A DNA stretch of 46,554 bases, taken from Myxococcales bacterium (lineage in GTDB: Bacteria; Myxococcota_A; Polyangia; Polyangiales; Polyangiaceae). The stretch covers positions 1 through 46,554 of the forward strand of contig JAAZAA010000007.1 in assembly GCA_012514535.1 (NCBI GenBank). Direction: 5' to 3'. Made by a program: the position numbers and the translations under genes. Below, piece after piece: positions 1-8,547 of the stretch. The first letter of the stretch is position 1, and every line of letters starts with the position of its first letter. The notes beneath the pieces are model-generated. The model searched no databases, was not told the DNA's origin, and worked only from the letters and a program-made list of their open reading frames with translations.

Positions 1-918
1 ACGACGGAGCGCGACGCGGGCCGCGTCCCGCACGAACCGATCCGAGTCCTCCCGCGCGGCCTGGACGGCGCTCTTCGCGGCGGGATCGGCGATCCTCCCC
101 AAGGAGAACACCGCCGCCGCGCGCACGCGCGCGTCGGGCTCCGTGTCGGGAGAGGTGAGCTCGAGGAGGTGGGGCACGGCGGAGGTGACCCGCGCGACGC
201 CGAGCACCTGGGCCGCCCGCCGACGCACCTCGGGGGACTCGTCCGCCAGGCGCGCGATCACCGCGTCCATGTCCGAGTAGCCGCTCATGCCCACGGTGGC
301 GTCGACGGCGGCGAGCCGGACCCGCACGTCCTCGTCTCCCATGGCCGTCGCCAGCTCCCCCCGGGGGCCCGGGTGGCCCATCCGCGCGAGGGCGCCCACC
401 GCGCTCGCGCGCACCAGCGGTGACGCGTCGGACACGGCGGCCGTGGCGAGGGGCTCGAGCCCCGCGTGCGTCAAGAACTCCCCGAGGGCCTCCGCGGCAT
501 GCGCCCGACGCTCGTCGGGGGCGGTGGGATCCTGCAGGGTCTCCACCACCTGCGAGTAGACCTCCCCCGGACCGAACACGCCGAAGATCCGGCGCCGCAG
601 CCACCACGCGCCGATCTCCCGTGTCTTCGGGTGACCGGCATAGAGCAGCTTGGCCACATGGGGGATGCAGTCGAGGCACTCGACGCGCTCCCCGTGCTCG
701 AGCACGCGCCAGATCTTCGAGGGCGCCATGTTCGGCAAGCTCACCGCCCGGATCGCGTCCGGCGTGCTCAGCCGCTCCAAGGACTCCGCCGGGAGCTGCC
801 GGTACACCTCCGCGCGCCCCGAGTACACGTTGTGGGGATCGGAGTCGCCGCGCGCCCCCCCGAGGGACACGACGAGCAAGCTCGCGAGCGCGACCCCCGA
901 GCTCACCCACCGTCGCAT
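1..918 (-). CDS. HEAT-repeat exported protein (C-terminus beyond window)
   Basis: The frame is open from an ATG at 918 to the window edge (306 codons seen). The N-terminus has a short basic start and a hydrophobic stretch (SSGVALASLLVVSLGGARG), consistent with a Sec signal peptide. From about residue 130 the sequence is a series of roughly 30-residue helical repeats with the HEAT/PBS-lyase pattern (e.g. PLVRASAVGALARMG, PEVRRRAAQVLGVA, PDARVRAAAVFSLG). A C-x2-C pair (ECLDC, about residue 86) is not followed by the His needed for a c-type haem. It lies 40 nt downstream of the di-haem gene on the same strand, so co-transcription is likely. HEAT solenoids usually serve as protein-binding scaffolds; a partner role for the neighbouring cytochrome is inference. 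Family call confident, function unknown. Confidence 0.75.
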   Translation of the reverse strand, partial: MRRWVSSGVALASLLVVSLGGARGDSDPHNVYSGRAEVYRQLPAESLERLSTPDAIRAVSLPNMAPSKIWRVLEHGERVECLDCIPHVAKLLYAGHPKTREIGAWWLRRRIFGVFGPGEVYSQVVETLQDPTAPDERRAHAAEALGEFLTHAGLEPLATAAVSDASPLVRASAVGALARMGHPGPRGELATAMGDEDVRVRLAAVDATVGMSGYSDMDAVIARLADESPEVRRRAAQVLGVARVTSAVPHLLELTSPDTEPDARVRAAAVFSLGRIADPAAKSAVQAAREDSDRFVRDAARVALRR

Positions 919-958
919 GCCGCCTCGAGCGAACCTGCGCGCCTCGTTCCTCGTCGAG

Positions 959-3349
959 TCAGTAGTCACGACCGTCTCCTCCACCCAGCGTGTAAGGTTC
1001 GAACGCGGTGTTCTTCCGCGAGTAGAACTGCCCCCCGAGATCGATGGCGCGGATCAGCTTCACCAGCTCCTCCCGCGTCAGGCCGGCCTCGGCGGCGTGA
1101 TCCGTCCGCGTACCGCCTGCGATGCGCCCGTCGCTGAAAGCCTCCCCGAGGGGCCAGGCGTAGCGCGACTCGTCCTGGAACGACGTCACGTTCAGCTTCT
1201 CGATGAGGGCGCTGTGCCGCGCGTCGGACGGCACGGCCCAGCGCGGCGGCACCTCTCCCTCCACCTGAGCTCCCATGGCCATCGCCATGTCGAGCGCAGC
1301 CGGGAAGAACAGCGAGACGTAGGAGGCGGGCCACGGCTTGGTCTCGCCGTCGTAGGTGACGGTGATGGGCCGGGAGCTCAGATCCAGGCGCGGGATCTCG
1401 TAGGTCGACGTCTCCCCGCCCACGGGGGTCATCGACAGGGAGTAGAAGGTCTGCGGCTCGGACCCGTTCGTGGTCTCGTTGTGACAGCTCACGCAGCGCG
1501 CCTCGAGGATCTTCTGGATCTCGTTGGGGTCGTCCGCGTCGTTCGCGTAGGCCCACGGGTACTCCGTGCGCTCGTTCCAGGGCAGCATGAAGTCTTCCGG
1601 CCCCTTGCCCGAGGCGATGCCGAGCTGCTGCCCCGAGGGAGCGAAGGGTTCGGTGCGATCCTCGTGGCACCCACCGCAGACGCGGGCCTCCCCCGGCATG
1701 CCCTGGATCCACGTCGTCTGGTTGCGGATCGCCAGATCGAACTCGTCCACTACCTGCAGGTGCACGGGGATGAAGGGCGGGATCTGCGCGCTCCAGGAGC
1801 CGTCCGCGTGGACGGTGGCCTCGCCGAGCAGCGCGGCGCCCTCCGCCATCGTCAGCCCAAACATGGTCACCCCGGGCGCACCTTCGCTCGAGAAGCCCTC
1901 GATGATGCGCACCTTGACCGCCTCACGCAGGGCCTCGTCGATGGACACGCCGTCGCCGAACTGCGCTCCGGTCACCCGCTCCTCGTGGATGCTGCCCAGG
2001 GAGGTCTGGCGGACGTCCACCGAGCCGAGCAGCGTCGGGATCGTCGGATCTTGGCTGTTCTGGATGGCGCCGATGGGCGGCGGCTCGTCCCGCACGATGA
2101 TCGGCTTCGCGTAGAGCTCCCAGGTGTCGGCGTAGTTCTTGACGAGCTGGTTGACCCTCGACTTGGCGTCGTAGACGTAGATGCCGAAGTCCGGAGGCGT
2201 CAGCGCGAGCTCGTTGACGTCGTTGACGGTGCCCTCGGCCCAAGAGGTGAGCACCCGACCGTCGGGCAACACGGTGGGCGCGCGGTAACGTCCCACCGGG
2301 GAGGCGTCTTCGCCGCGCGGCACCGAGGGCGTGAGCACCTCGTACTCGGCGAGCTCCTCGTTGTGGCCGTTGTCACCGCGGGCGTCGACGCGCACCAACG
2401 CGCCCGCCTGGATCGTGTTCTCCCGGGACGTGGCGATGCCCACGAACACCCCCGGCGTGGCGGTCTCCTGCATCTGCACCAGGGAGTTGGCGGGCTTGCC
2501 GTGTTGCCCCGCCAGCGCCGTCATCTGGGTGCAGTCGGGGTTCATGCTGAAGAGCTTGACGTCGTTGATGTTCTCGAGGTGCTCCCAGCGCGAGAAGCCC
2601 AGGCGGCCGTCGTGGAGCGAGAACAGCTCCACCGTGTGGGAGAGGTTCTGCGAGCAGAGCTTCCGGTCCGCGTCGCCTCCCTCCAGGGTGATGGTGGCGA
2701 TCTGGGTCACCATGCGCGCGTGGTTGTACTCGTCGGCGCGCGTGCCCATCTCCGTGTACGGCTGCTCCGTCACGAAGGCGATGCGATTGCCGGGCAGCCA
2801 GAGCCCGTGGATGTCGTCGTAGGGGCCGAAGGTCAGCTGGTGGATCTCGAAGCGTCCCTCCGCGTCGCGCTCGAGGCTCGCCCAGTAGAGGTGATAGTGA
2901 TCGTCGGCGCTCGTCTTCATCGAGAAGAGCACCTTCGTGGCGTCGTAGCTCACGTCGACGCTCGCGATGTCCGCGCTCTCGAACTCCTCGATGATGTTCG
3001 CGACCTCGCCCGTGCGTAGGTCCAACACCTCCAAGCGCCCACCGGGGACGTAGCGCTTGTAGTCCATGACCTGGCCCATGCCGCCGGCCACGTCGATGCG
3101 CACCCCGTCCTCGTCCACCACCGTGTGCTGACGCACCGCATACACGATGCGGGTCACGTCCGTGCGGTTGGGTCCGTCCTCCCGATCCGTCGAGCAGCTC
3201 GGCACCGCCGCGAAGGCCGCGGCGACCGCCGCGCAGAACGTGCCAGCGACGAGCAGACCGTTGCCCCACCTCCACCCGGTCTTCGCCCGAGGTCGAGCCG
3301 AACCGGCGGTGGTCGTTGGGAGGCCGACCTTGGATCGGAAAACGCGCAT
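959..3349 (-). CDS. HzsA-like di-haem cytochrome c / PD40 propeller protein
   Basis: Protein of 796 aa from an ATG at 3349 with GGAG about 12 nt upstream; in-frame starts at 3388 and 3394 lack a better site. A hydrophobic segment (about residues 31-50) ends at Cys52 and may be a lipoprotein or Sec signal. The first half carries PD40/WD40-like blade motifs. The second half has two c-type haem sites, CGGCH (558-562) and CVSCH (619-623), and ends in a motif like LIRAIDLGGQFYSRKN. This order and length are those of proteins annotated as hydrazine synthase alpha-subunit-like (HzsA-related), which are widespread outside anammox bacteria and mostly uncharacterised. It probably acts in the periplasm in electron transfer or redox chemistry. 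Neither HzsB/C partners nor other anammox genes are in the window, so hydrazine synthesis is not implied. Confidence 0.7.
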   Translation of the reverse strand: MRVFRSKVGLPTTTAGSARPRAKTGWRWGNGLLVAGTFCAAVAAAFAAVPSCSTDREDGPNRTDVTRIVYAVRQHTVVDEDGVRIDVAGGMGQVMDYKRYVPGGRLEVLDLRTGEVANIIEEFESADIASVDVSYDATKVLFSMKTSADDHYHLYWASLERDAEGRFEIHQLTFGPYDDIHGLWLPGNRIAFVTEQPYTEMGTRADEYNHARMVTQIATITLEGGDADRKLCSQNLSHTVELFSLHDGRLGFSRWEHLENINDVKLFSMNPDCTQMTALAGQHGKPANSLVQMQETATPGVFVGIATSRENTIQAGALVRVDARGDNGHNEELAEYEVLTPSVPRGEDASPVGRYRAPTVLPDGRVLTSWAEGTVNDVNELALTPPDFGIYVYDAKSRVNQLVKNYADTWELYAKPIIVRDEPPPIGAIQNSQDPTIPTLLGSVDVRQTSLGSIHEERVTGAQFGDGVSIDEALREAVKVRIIEGFSSEGAPGVTMFGLTMAEGAALLGEATVHADGSWSAQIPPFIPVHLQVVDEFDLAIRNQTTWIQGMPGEARVCGGCHEDRTEPFAPSGQQLGIASGKGPEDFMLPWNERTEYPWAYANDADDPNEIQKILEARCVSCHNETTNGSEPQTFYSLSMTPVGGETSTYEIPRLDLSSRPITVTYDGETKPWPASYVSLFFPAALDMAMAMGAQVEGEVPPRWAVPSDARHSALIEKLNVTSFQDESRYAWPLGEAFSDGRIAGGTRTDHAAEAGLTREELVKLIRAIDLGGQFYSRKNTAFEPYTLGGGDGRDY

Positions 3350-3565
3350 GAACAGGTACTCCGGTGGACGCACTGGATGGATCCCCATGCACACGATAGG
3401 CCAGGCTCGAAATCTCGGAAAAGGTCAATGATCCAATCTCAACGGAGGGAGCAGGCCCCCAGCTCGGCGCGGTGCGCTGGGGGGCACACCCCTCACGGAG
3501 GCCCAGGGCAGCGTCCCGGGGCGGCCCCCTCGCGGTCGGCGCCGTGAGCCGCTATCCCCCCTCCC

Positions 3566-4282
3566 GTGACGGACGTTCGCCTCCCCTCCGACCTCAAGCT
3601 CGATCCTCAGGGCCTCATCCCCGCCATCGTCCAGGACCGCCTGACGGGTGAGGTCCGCATGATGGCCTGGATGAACCCCGAGGCGCTCCAGGCCACCCTC
3701 CGGACGCGCCGGGCCACCTTCTACAGCCGCTCCCGACAGACGCTCTGGGTCAAGGGCGAGACCAGCGGGCACGAGCTGCGGGTCCACGACGTGCTCCTGG
3801 ACTGCGATCGGGACACGGTGCTCCTGCTCTGCGACCCCGTCGGCCCTTCCTGCCACACGGGGCGGGACAACTGCTTCTTCCAGCCCCTGAGCGCCGCCGC
3901 TGCGCCGAGCCAGGGAGGCCCGACCCAGAAGGGTCAGGGGCCTACCCCCGACGAAGCCGAGGTGGCCCTGCCCCTGCTCGGCGCCCTCGAGCGCCTCCTC
4001 GAAGCCAGGAAGGAGAGCACCGGCGAGAAGAGCTACACCCGCTCCCTGTTCGACGGCGGCGTGCCGAAGATCGGCGCCAAGATCCGGGAGGAGGCCGAGG
4101 AGCTGACGGTCGCCCTCGCCGAGGAGACGGACGATCGAGTCGCCAGCGAGGCCGCGGACGTGCTGTATCACGTCCTCGTCGGCCTGCGGCACCGGGGCGT
4201 CGCCTGGCGTGACGTGCTGGGAGTGCTCGCGCAACGGCTGGGGACGAGCGGACACACGGAGAAGGCGTCCCGCAAGAAGTGA
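3566..4282 (+). CDS. hisIE: Bifunctional phosphoribosyl-AMP cyclohydrolase / phosphoribosyl-ATP pyrophosphatase
   Basis: 238 aa from a GTG start. Residues about 1-115 form the HisI domain with its zinc/magnesium signatures (the [11 protein letters not shown] segment, then [13 protein letters not shown]). Residues about 130-225 form the HisE domain ([39 protein letters not shown]). The fusion performs steps 2 and 3 of histidine biosynthesis in the cytoplasm. No other his genes flank it, so the pathway is dispersed here. A GC hairpin sits at its stop codon. The linker between domains is Pro/Gly-rich and slightly long. Function is confident; the GTG start is reasonable because the HisI core begins almost at once. 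Confidence 0.93.
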   Translation: MTDVRLPSDLKLDPQGLIPAIVQDRLTGEVRMMAWMNPEALQATLRTRRATFYSRSRQTLWVKGETSGHELRVHDVLLDCDRDTVLLLCDPVGPSCHTGRDNCFFQPLSAAAAPSQGGPTQKGQGPTPDEAEVALPLLGALERLLEARKESTGEKSYTRSLFDGGVPKIGAKIREEAEELTVALAEETDDRVASEAADVLYHVLVGLRHRGVAWRDVLGVLAQRLGTSGHTEKASRKK

Positions 4283-4298
4283 CCGGGGCCCGCCGGTC
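4281..4298 (+). terminator. Hairpin at end of hisIE
   Basis: GACCGG / CCGGTC forms a 6-bp stem with a 6-nt loop, overlapping the hisIE stop codon and followed by a pyrimidine tract (TCTCTC) rather than a true U-run. A weak intrinsic terminator is possible. Confidence 0.35.
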
Positions 4299-4386
4299 TC
4301 TCGACCAGCACCGGGAGGACCAGGACGCCCCCGGAGGTATCGGGGACGGATTCTCGAGGGCTTCGGACGAGCGCACCGAGCCCGAT

Positions 4387-4439
4387 CGCGGGGCGTCCCC
4401 GCGGCAGTTATCGAACTATCAATGCGCACACCGTGCGCA
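4387..4439. promoter_or_regulatory. Two dyads in the hisIE-frzS-like intergenic region
   Basis: The gene-free stretch 4283-4635 holds two perfect inverted repeats: CGCGGGG-CGT-CCCCGCG (4387-4403) and TGCGCAC-ACC-GTGCGCA (4423-4439), separated by a comparatively AT-rich patch. The first may be a transcript hairpin; the second looks like an operator. They lie 110-160 nt upstream of the candidate promoter for the next gene. No regulator can be named from sequence. Confidence 0.35.
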
Positions 4440-4548
4440 CATCGTGCGACTCTGGCGCCGACGTGCATTCGTCAATCGAGGTGCGTAGCGGACCGTGAAC
4501 GGACGCCGTGTCCAGCGCCGGCGCGTCGCCGCGAAAAGCCCATGCCAT

Positions 4549-4578
4549 TTGACCGCTTCGAAGCAGGACAGGTACGCT
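4549..4578 (+). promoter_or_regulatory. Candidate sigma-70 promoter of the FrzS-like gene
   Basis: TTGACC (4549-4554), 18-bp spacer, TACGCT (4573-4578), giving a predicted leader of about 50 nt before the ATG at 4636. The -35 box is good and the -10 box matches only at the key T-A...T positions. Confidence 0.4.
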
Positions 4579-4635
4579 CGACGTCTCCCCGACGCGACGT
4601 CCACGGACGGGAATGACAACAGCGCGGATTGCATC

Positions 4636-6711
4636 ATGACCAACGTCCTCGTGTTCGAGAGTGACTCCGATTTCGCCAAGACCTTGCAGACCGGGCTCGG
4701 CACCTTGGGCTGCGCGACCACGGTGGTCGACGACGCGGAGCAGGGCATGAAGATGGCGGAGAGCCAGCGCCCCGACCTGATCCTCCTGTCGATCGAGCTG
4801 CCGCGCATGAACGGGTTCTCCGTCTGCAACAAGCTCAAGCGGAACGCTGCGCTCAAGGACGTCCCGCTCATCATCATGAGCAGCGACTCCACGGACGAGA
4901 CGTTCGAGCAGCACAAGCGGCTGCGCACGCGCGCGGAAGATTATTTGCACAAGCCGATCAGCGTCGACCAGCTCGTCGAGCGCATCCGGAGCTTCGTCCC
5001 CCTCCAGAGCCCCGCGGCGGAGGAGGGCGACGATCTCGTGATCGAAGACGAGATCGAGATCGAGGAGGCGATCGAGCTGGACGCGGAGGGCGACGTCGAC
5101 AACGACATGGAGGCGCTGACCGAGGCCGCCTTCGGAGCGATCACCTCGCCGTCGAAGGCACCGCCACCGCCGCCGCGCCCCGCGTCCGTCGCGCCCCCCG
5201 CACCCGTCGCGGATCTGCGCCCGCCGCCGCCGACCCGCGCCGGCGCGAGCAGCGCGAGCGCCGCGGACTCGGCGGAGCTCGACGAGGCGGACATCGCGGA
5301 GCCCAGCGCGCCGGCCGCCAGCCACGAGGCGCCCCTGCCCCCCCCCGCCGACCTCGCCGCCCAGCGGGAGCTCGAGGAGGCGCTCGCCCAGCAGCGCGCC
5401 CGCGCCGAAGAGCTGGAGCGCGAGCTGAACGAGGCGCGGGCCGCCGCACGCGCGGAGAGCGAGCGTCAGGCGCAGTCCCTGGACGCGGCGAATCGAGCCG
5501 TCGACCAAAAGGTTCAGGAGCTCGACAAGAAGAACCAGGAGCTCGAGCTCGCCCAGCGGGAGCTCGACGAGCTCCGTGAGAAGCTGGAGAGCGGGGCCGC
5601 CGCCGGCACCGCGCGGGAGTTCCTCGACCTGCGCGAGCAGCTCAACCGCAAAGACAAGGAGATCCTCGAGATCCGCGACAGCCTCATCTCGAGAGAGAAG
5701 GAGGTCGTCTCCCTCAACGAGCGCAACATCGGTCTCGAGCGCGAGAAGGCGGACCTGCTGGACAGCGAGGCCGAGCTGAAGCGCGCCAAGGCCGAGCTGG
5801 AGAAGGTGCGCGACGCGCTCACCGCCGACAAGGAGCAGGCCAACAAGCGCGCGTCCGACTACAAGGCGAAGAGCGAGAAGCTCGCCGAGGAGCTCGCCGC
5901 CCGCGGGGAGGAGCTGCGGCAGGCCCACGAGCGGCACGAGGCGGACCTGGCCACGCGCGACGCCCGAGAAGCCGCCCTCCGCGAGGACCACTCCCAGGCG
6001 CTGGAGCGCGCTCGGGAAGAAGCCGAGCAGGCTCGAGCGCAGGCCGTCGAACAAGCGGTGGCGGCGACGGAGGAGAAGGCCGCGCGCGCCCAGGAGGAGG
6101 CGCTGGCCGCCGCCGCCGTCGAGGCGCAGGAGGCGCAGGCGCAGGCGATCCGCGCTCGCGAGGCGGAGCTCAAGCACGAGCACGACTCGAAGATGGCCGC
6201 CCTGCACCGCGCCAACGAAGAGGCGATGGGCAAGCTCCGCGCGGAGCACCAGCAGAAGCTGATCGAAGAGCGTGACGCGACGATCGCCGCCCAGCGCGCC
6301 GAGTACGAGCCGCAGCTCGCCGAGCGTGACGCGCGGATCGCCGAGCTCGAGTCGGAGCTCGCGACCCGCACCCAGGAGCGCGACGCCGCGAACGCCACCA
6401 TCGAAGCCCGCGACGCGACGATCGCGTCCCTCGAAGGGGCCCTGGCGGCTCGCACCGAGGAGCGCGACGCCGCGAACGCCACCATCGAGGAGCGCAACGG
6501 GCGCGTCGCGGAGCTCGAGGCGGAGCTCGCGAAGACCCGGCGGGAGCTCGCCGACACCCAAGGCACCCTCGCCAGCGAGTCCAAGAAGCTCGAGAACGCC
6601 CGTGACAAGTGGCGGGCGGACAGCGCGTCGATCCGCGCCGCGAAGGAGGCCCTCGGCGCCGCGCTCGAACGCCTCGCCGAGGCGGAGCAGCGGCCGCTCG
6701 AGGAGAGCTGA
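4636..6711 (+). CDS. FrzS-like pseudo-receiver / coiled-coil protein
   Basis: 691 aa from the ATG at 4636, where the receiver fold begins. Residues about 1-120 are a response-regulator receiver domain, but where the phosphorylated Asp normally sits the sequence reads LILLSIELPRMNG, with Ser in its place. The later Ser (IIMSSDS) and Lys (YLHKP) are kept. An acidic/Pro-Ala linker follows (about 130-230), then about 450 residues of Glu/Ala/Arg-rich heptad coiled coil. The tail has a 28-residue internal duplication (ERDAANATIE, about 6379 and 6463). The closest known architecture is FrzS, the Myxococcus xanthus polarity protein whose receiver domain is also non-phosphorylatable and whose coiled coil directs it to cell poles. 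Polar localisation and motility roles here are inference. The cytoskeletal or kinase partners are not in the window. Confidence 0.7.
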   Translation: MTNVLVFESDSDFAKTLQTGLGTLGCATTVVDDAEQGMKMAESQRPDLILLSIELPRMNGFSVCNKLKRNAALKDVPLIIMSSDSTDETFEQHKRLRTRAEDYLHKPISVDQLVERIRSFVPLQSPAAEEGDDLVIEDEIEIEEAIELDAEGDVDNDMEALTEAAFGAITSPSKAPPPPPRPASVAPPAPVADLRPPPPTRAGASSASAADSAELDEADIAEPSAPAASHEAPLPPPADLAAQRELEEALAQQRARAEELERELNEARAAARAESERQAQSLDAANRAVDQKVQELDKKNQELELAQRELDELREKLESGAAAGTAREFLDLREQLNRKDKEILEIRDSLISREKEVVSLNERNIGLEREKADLLDSEAELKRAKAELEKVRDALTADKEQANKRASDYKAKSEKLAEELAARGEELRQAHERHEADLATRDAREAALREDHSQALERAREEAEQARAQAVEQAVAATEEKAARAQEEALAAAAVEAQEAQAQAIRAREAELKHEHDSKMAALHRANEEAMGKLRAEHQQKLIEERDATIAAQRAEYEPQLAERDARIAELESELATRTQERDAANATIEARDATIASLEGALAARTEERDAANATIEERNGRVAELEAELAKTRRELADTQGTLASESKKLENARDKWRADSASIRAAKEALGAALERLAEAEQRPLEES

Positions 6712-6717
6712 GCGCCC

Positions 6718-8397
6718 TCAGTAGTTCACCTGGAGCTGGAAGCGGAACAGGCGCCCGGACTCGAGCTCGTAGGGCGGCTCGGCGAACGTGCGCTCCGCGA
6801 TCGTGTAGGCACCCACGAGCTCGAGGGCCTGGATGGCCTGCCACTCCACGCCGAGCTCGACCTCGCGCACCGTGTAGCTGGGCGCGTTCGTCTCGTGCTT
6901 CTTTCCTCCCTCGTAGTAGAAGCCGCGCACGTAGGGGATGAAGTCGCCGAGCACGAGGGACGCCAGGGCGTAGCCGCCGTGGAGGAACTGCTCCCGCACC
7001 TCTCCCGTGAACACGCGGCTGCCGTCGGGCTGCAGCACCTCACGGGCGTCGAGCTCGGGGCCGACGCCGATGTTGTACTCGACCTGCAAGCCGAAGGGCT
7101 GGGGGTACAGGACGAAGGTCGCCTGCGCCCGCGCGTCGCGGAACTCCTCACCCCCGCCGATCTCCGGGTCCTTCTTGATCACGTACTTGCCCACGTACCC
7201 CGAGGCGCCGACCTCCACGTACTGCTCCCCGAGCTGGAAGGGGTACGTCACGCGGGCGACGACGTGCTTGTTCTCGTTCTTTTCGGGGCGGTTCGCCGTC
7301 TGACCGTTGTAGATGCCGAGGCCCACCATGCCGTAGTCCCCGGTGCCCTTGAGCTTGCTCGATCCGAGGAGCTTGAAGCGCCGCCGCACCTCGACCGGCG
7401 CGTAATAGAAGAAGAGCCCGATGTCGCGCTCGTTCGCGACGGCGCTGTTCAGGGCGTCGGAGCGATCGAGGGGCAAGCGGTTCGAGCTCGACTGCATGTT
7501 CTCGAAGCCGAAGGGCACCTTCGATTGCCCGACGCGGACGCGAAACTCGGTCGAGGGATCGGAGATGTCGGCGTACCAATCCCGGACCTGCACGAAGTTC
7601 AGGGAGTCCCCGGAGGGAGCGCTGACGAAGTCGGGCTGCAGGTACAGCTGCACCTGCGGGTGGAGCTTCCCGTAGAGGATGATGCGAGCGCGCCGCAGGA
7701 AGAAGCCGCCGCCCTCGCCGCCCCAGGACTTGTCCCCCTGTACGTTGACCAGGCGCGGGTTCGTCTGTCCCAGGTGGTTGTAGCGGAGCTGCGTGTAGCC
7801 GCGGACGTCGATGCGATCGAAGAAGTGCTCCGTGGGTTTCTCTGGCGGGGGGGCCTCGATCGTCCCGGGGTGCTCCGCGCCGCTGCCTCGCCCCGCACCC
7901 TGAGCAGGGCCGTTCGGAGGCGCGGAGGGCGCGGGCGCCGAGTCCGGGGTGCGTGCGGAGGGCGGCGCAGCGGCGGGCGCCGACCGCGAGTCGGACGGAG
8001 CTGGCGAATCGGCGGGCGCCGACGGCGAGTCGGACGGAGCTGGCGAATCGGTGGGCGCGGGCGGCGAGTCGGACCGAGCTGGCGGATCGCTCGGAGCCGT
8101 CGAGTCGGTCGGAGCTGGCGAATCGCTCGGAGCCGTCGAGTCGGTCGGAGCCGCGGGCGCGGAGGGCTCGGACGTCGGCGCGCGGGGTGTCGTCGACGCG
8201 TCGGGAGCGCCTGGAGCCGGCGGCGCTGGCGCGGGCGGCGGGGGCTCCGGTGCCTGGGCGGCTCCCTCCTGGGCGAAGGCCGGCAGGGGCGACAGCAGGG
8301 GCGACAGAGGCGCCGCGCAGCCGGCGGCGACGAGGAAGAGGAAGCGCAAGGCGCCAGAGGGGGCGCCCCGGTGACGTGAAGTGCCTCGGAACGTCAT
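6718..8397 (-). CDS. Phosphate-selective porin O/P-type outer-membrane protein
   Basis: 559 aa from an ATG at 8397. A signal peptide (RFLFLVAAG ... LPAFAQE) is followed by a Pro/Ala/Ser/Asp linker of about 120 residues, then a beta-barrel domain with porin O/P hallmarks: FFLRRARIILYGKL, LYLQPDF, FRVRVGQSKVPFGFE and a run of alternating strands ending in the aromatic C-terminal signal QLQVNY used for barrel insertion. Members of this family (OprO/OprP) pass phosphate or polyphosphate across the outer membrane. A Pho-box-like direct repeat directly upstream supports that reading. The linker, built of 12-13-residue tandem repeats, is not typical of the family. The gene converges on the FrzS-like gene with only 6 nt between stops. 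Confidence 0.8.
   Translation of the reverse strand: MTFRGTSRHRGAPSGALRFLFLVAAGCAAPLSPLLSPLPAFAQEGAAQAPEPPPPAPAPPAPGAPDASTTPRAPTSEPSAPAAPTDSTAPSDSPAPTDSTAPSDPPARSDSPPAPTDSPAPSDSPSAPADSPAPSDSRSAPAAAPPSARTPDSAPAPSAPPNGPAQGAGRGSGAEHPGTIEAPPPEKPTEHFFDRIDVRGYTQLRYNHLGQTNPRLVNVQGDKSWGGEGGGFFLRRARIILYGKLHPQVQLYLQPDFVSAPSGDSLNFVQVRDWYADISDPSTEFRVRVGQSKVPFGFENMQSSSNRLPLDRSDALNSAVANERDIGLFFYYAPVEVRRRFKLLGSSKLKGTGDYGMVGLGIYNGQTANRPEKNENKHVVARVTYPFQLGEQYVEVGASGYVGKYVIKKDPEIGGGEEFRDARAQATFVLYPQPFGLQVEYNIGVGPELDAREVLQPDGSRVFTGEVREQFLHGGYALASLVLGDFIPYVRGFYYEGGKKHETNAPSYTVREVELGVEWQAIQALELVGAYTIAERTFAEPPYELESGRLFRFQLQVNY
7987..8153. repeat. In-frame tandem repeat in porin linker
   Basis: Units beginning CGAGTCGG recur at 7987, 8026, 8065, 8101 and 8137, i.e. 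periods of 39, 39, 36 and 36 bp, encoding 12-13-residue Ser/Asp/Pro/Ala segments. All periods are multiples of three, so the frame is kept. Confidence 0.8.
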
Positions 8398-8421
8398 GGG
8401 GCCGCCTTGTCGGCCTCCCCT

Positions 8422-8439
8422 GTGACAATCCGATGACAA
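8422..8439 (-). promoter_or_regulatory. Pho-box-like site upstream of the porin gene
   Basis: Read on the minus strand the site is TTGTCAT-CGGA-TTGTCAC: two 7-bp direct repeats with a 4-nt spacer, the geometry of the PhoB box (CTGTCAT-N4-CTGTCAY), with one mismatch per repeat (T for C at position 1). It ends 24 nt before the porin ATG. The spacer is not AT-rich, and a downstream -10 box is not obvious (GACAAG at the expected distance). Confidence 0.5.
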
Positions 8440-8547
8440 CCCCGTGCCGCCTTTGCAGCATCCGTCTCCCGGGCCCGCCCAGCTGGCCTCGGGATCCGGC
8501 GCGCAGGGGCACCCTGCCCGCCCTTCGTGCGATCAGCGGGCAGAACC

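Noticed and set aside
650-3019. Long plus-strand open frame opposite the di-haem gene
   Set aside because: Antisense to a gene with CxxCH motifs and PD40 repeats; no motif of its own.
959-3349. True hydrazine synthase (anammox) subunit
   Set aside because: No HzsB/HzsC, hydrazine dehydrogenase or other anammox genes in the window; HzsA-like proteins are common in unrelated heterotrophs.
86-5300. tRNA or rRNA genes in the left part
   Set aside because: No cloverleaf-like or conserved rRNA segments seen on reading either strand; none were seen in the rest of the window either, though a covariance search was not possible.
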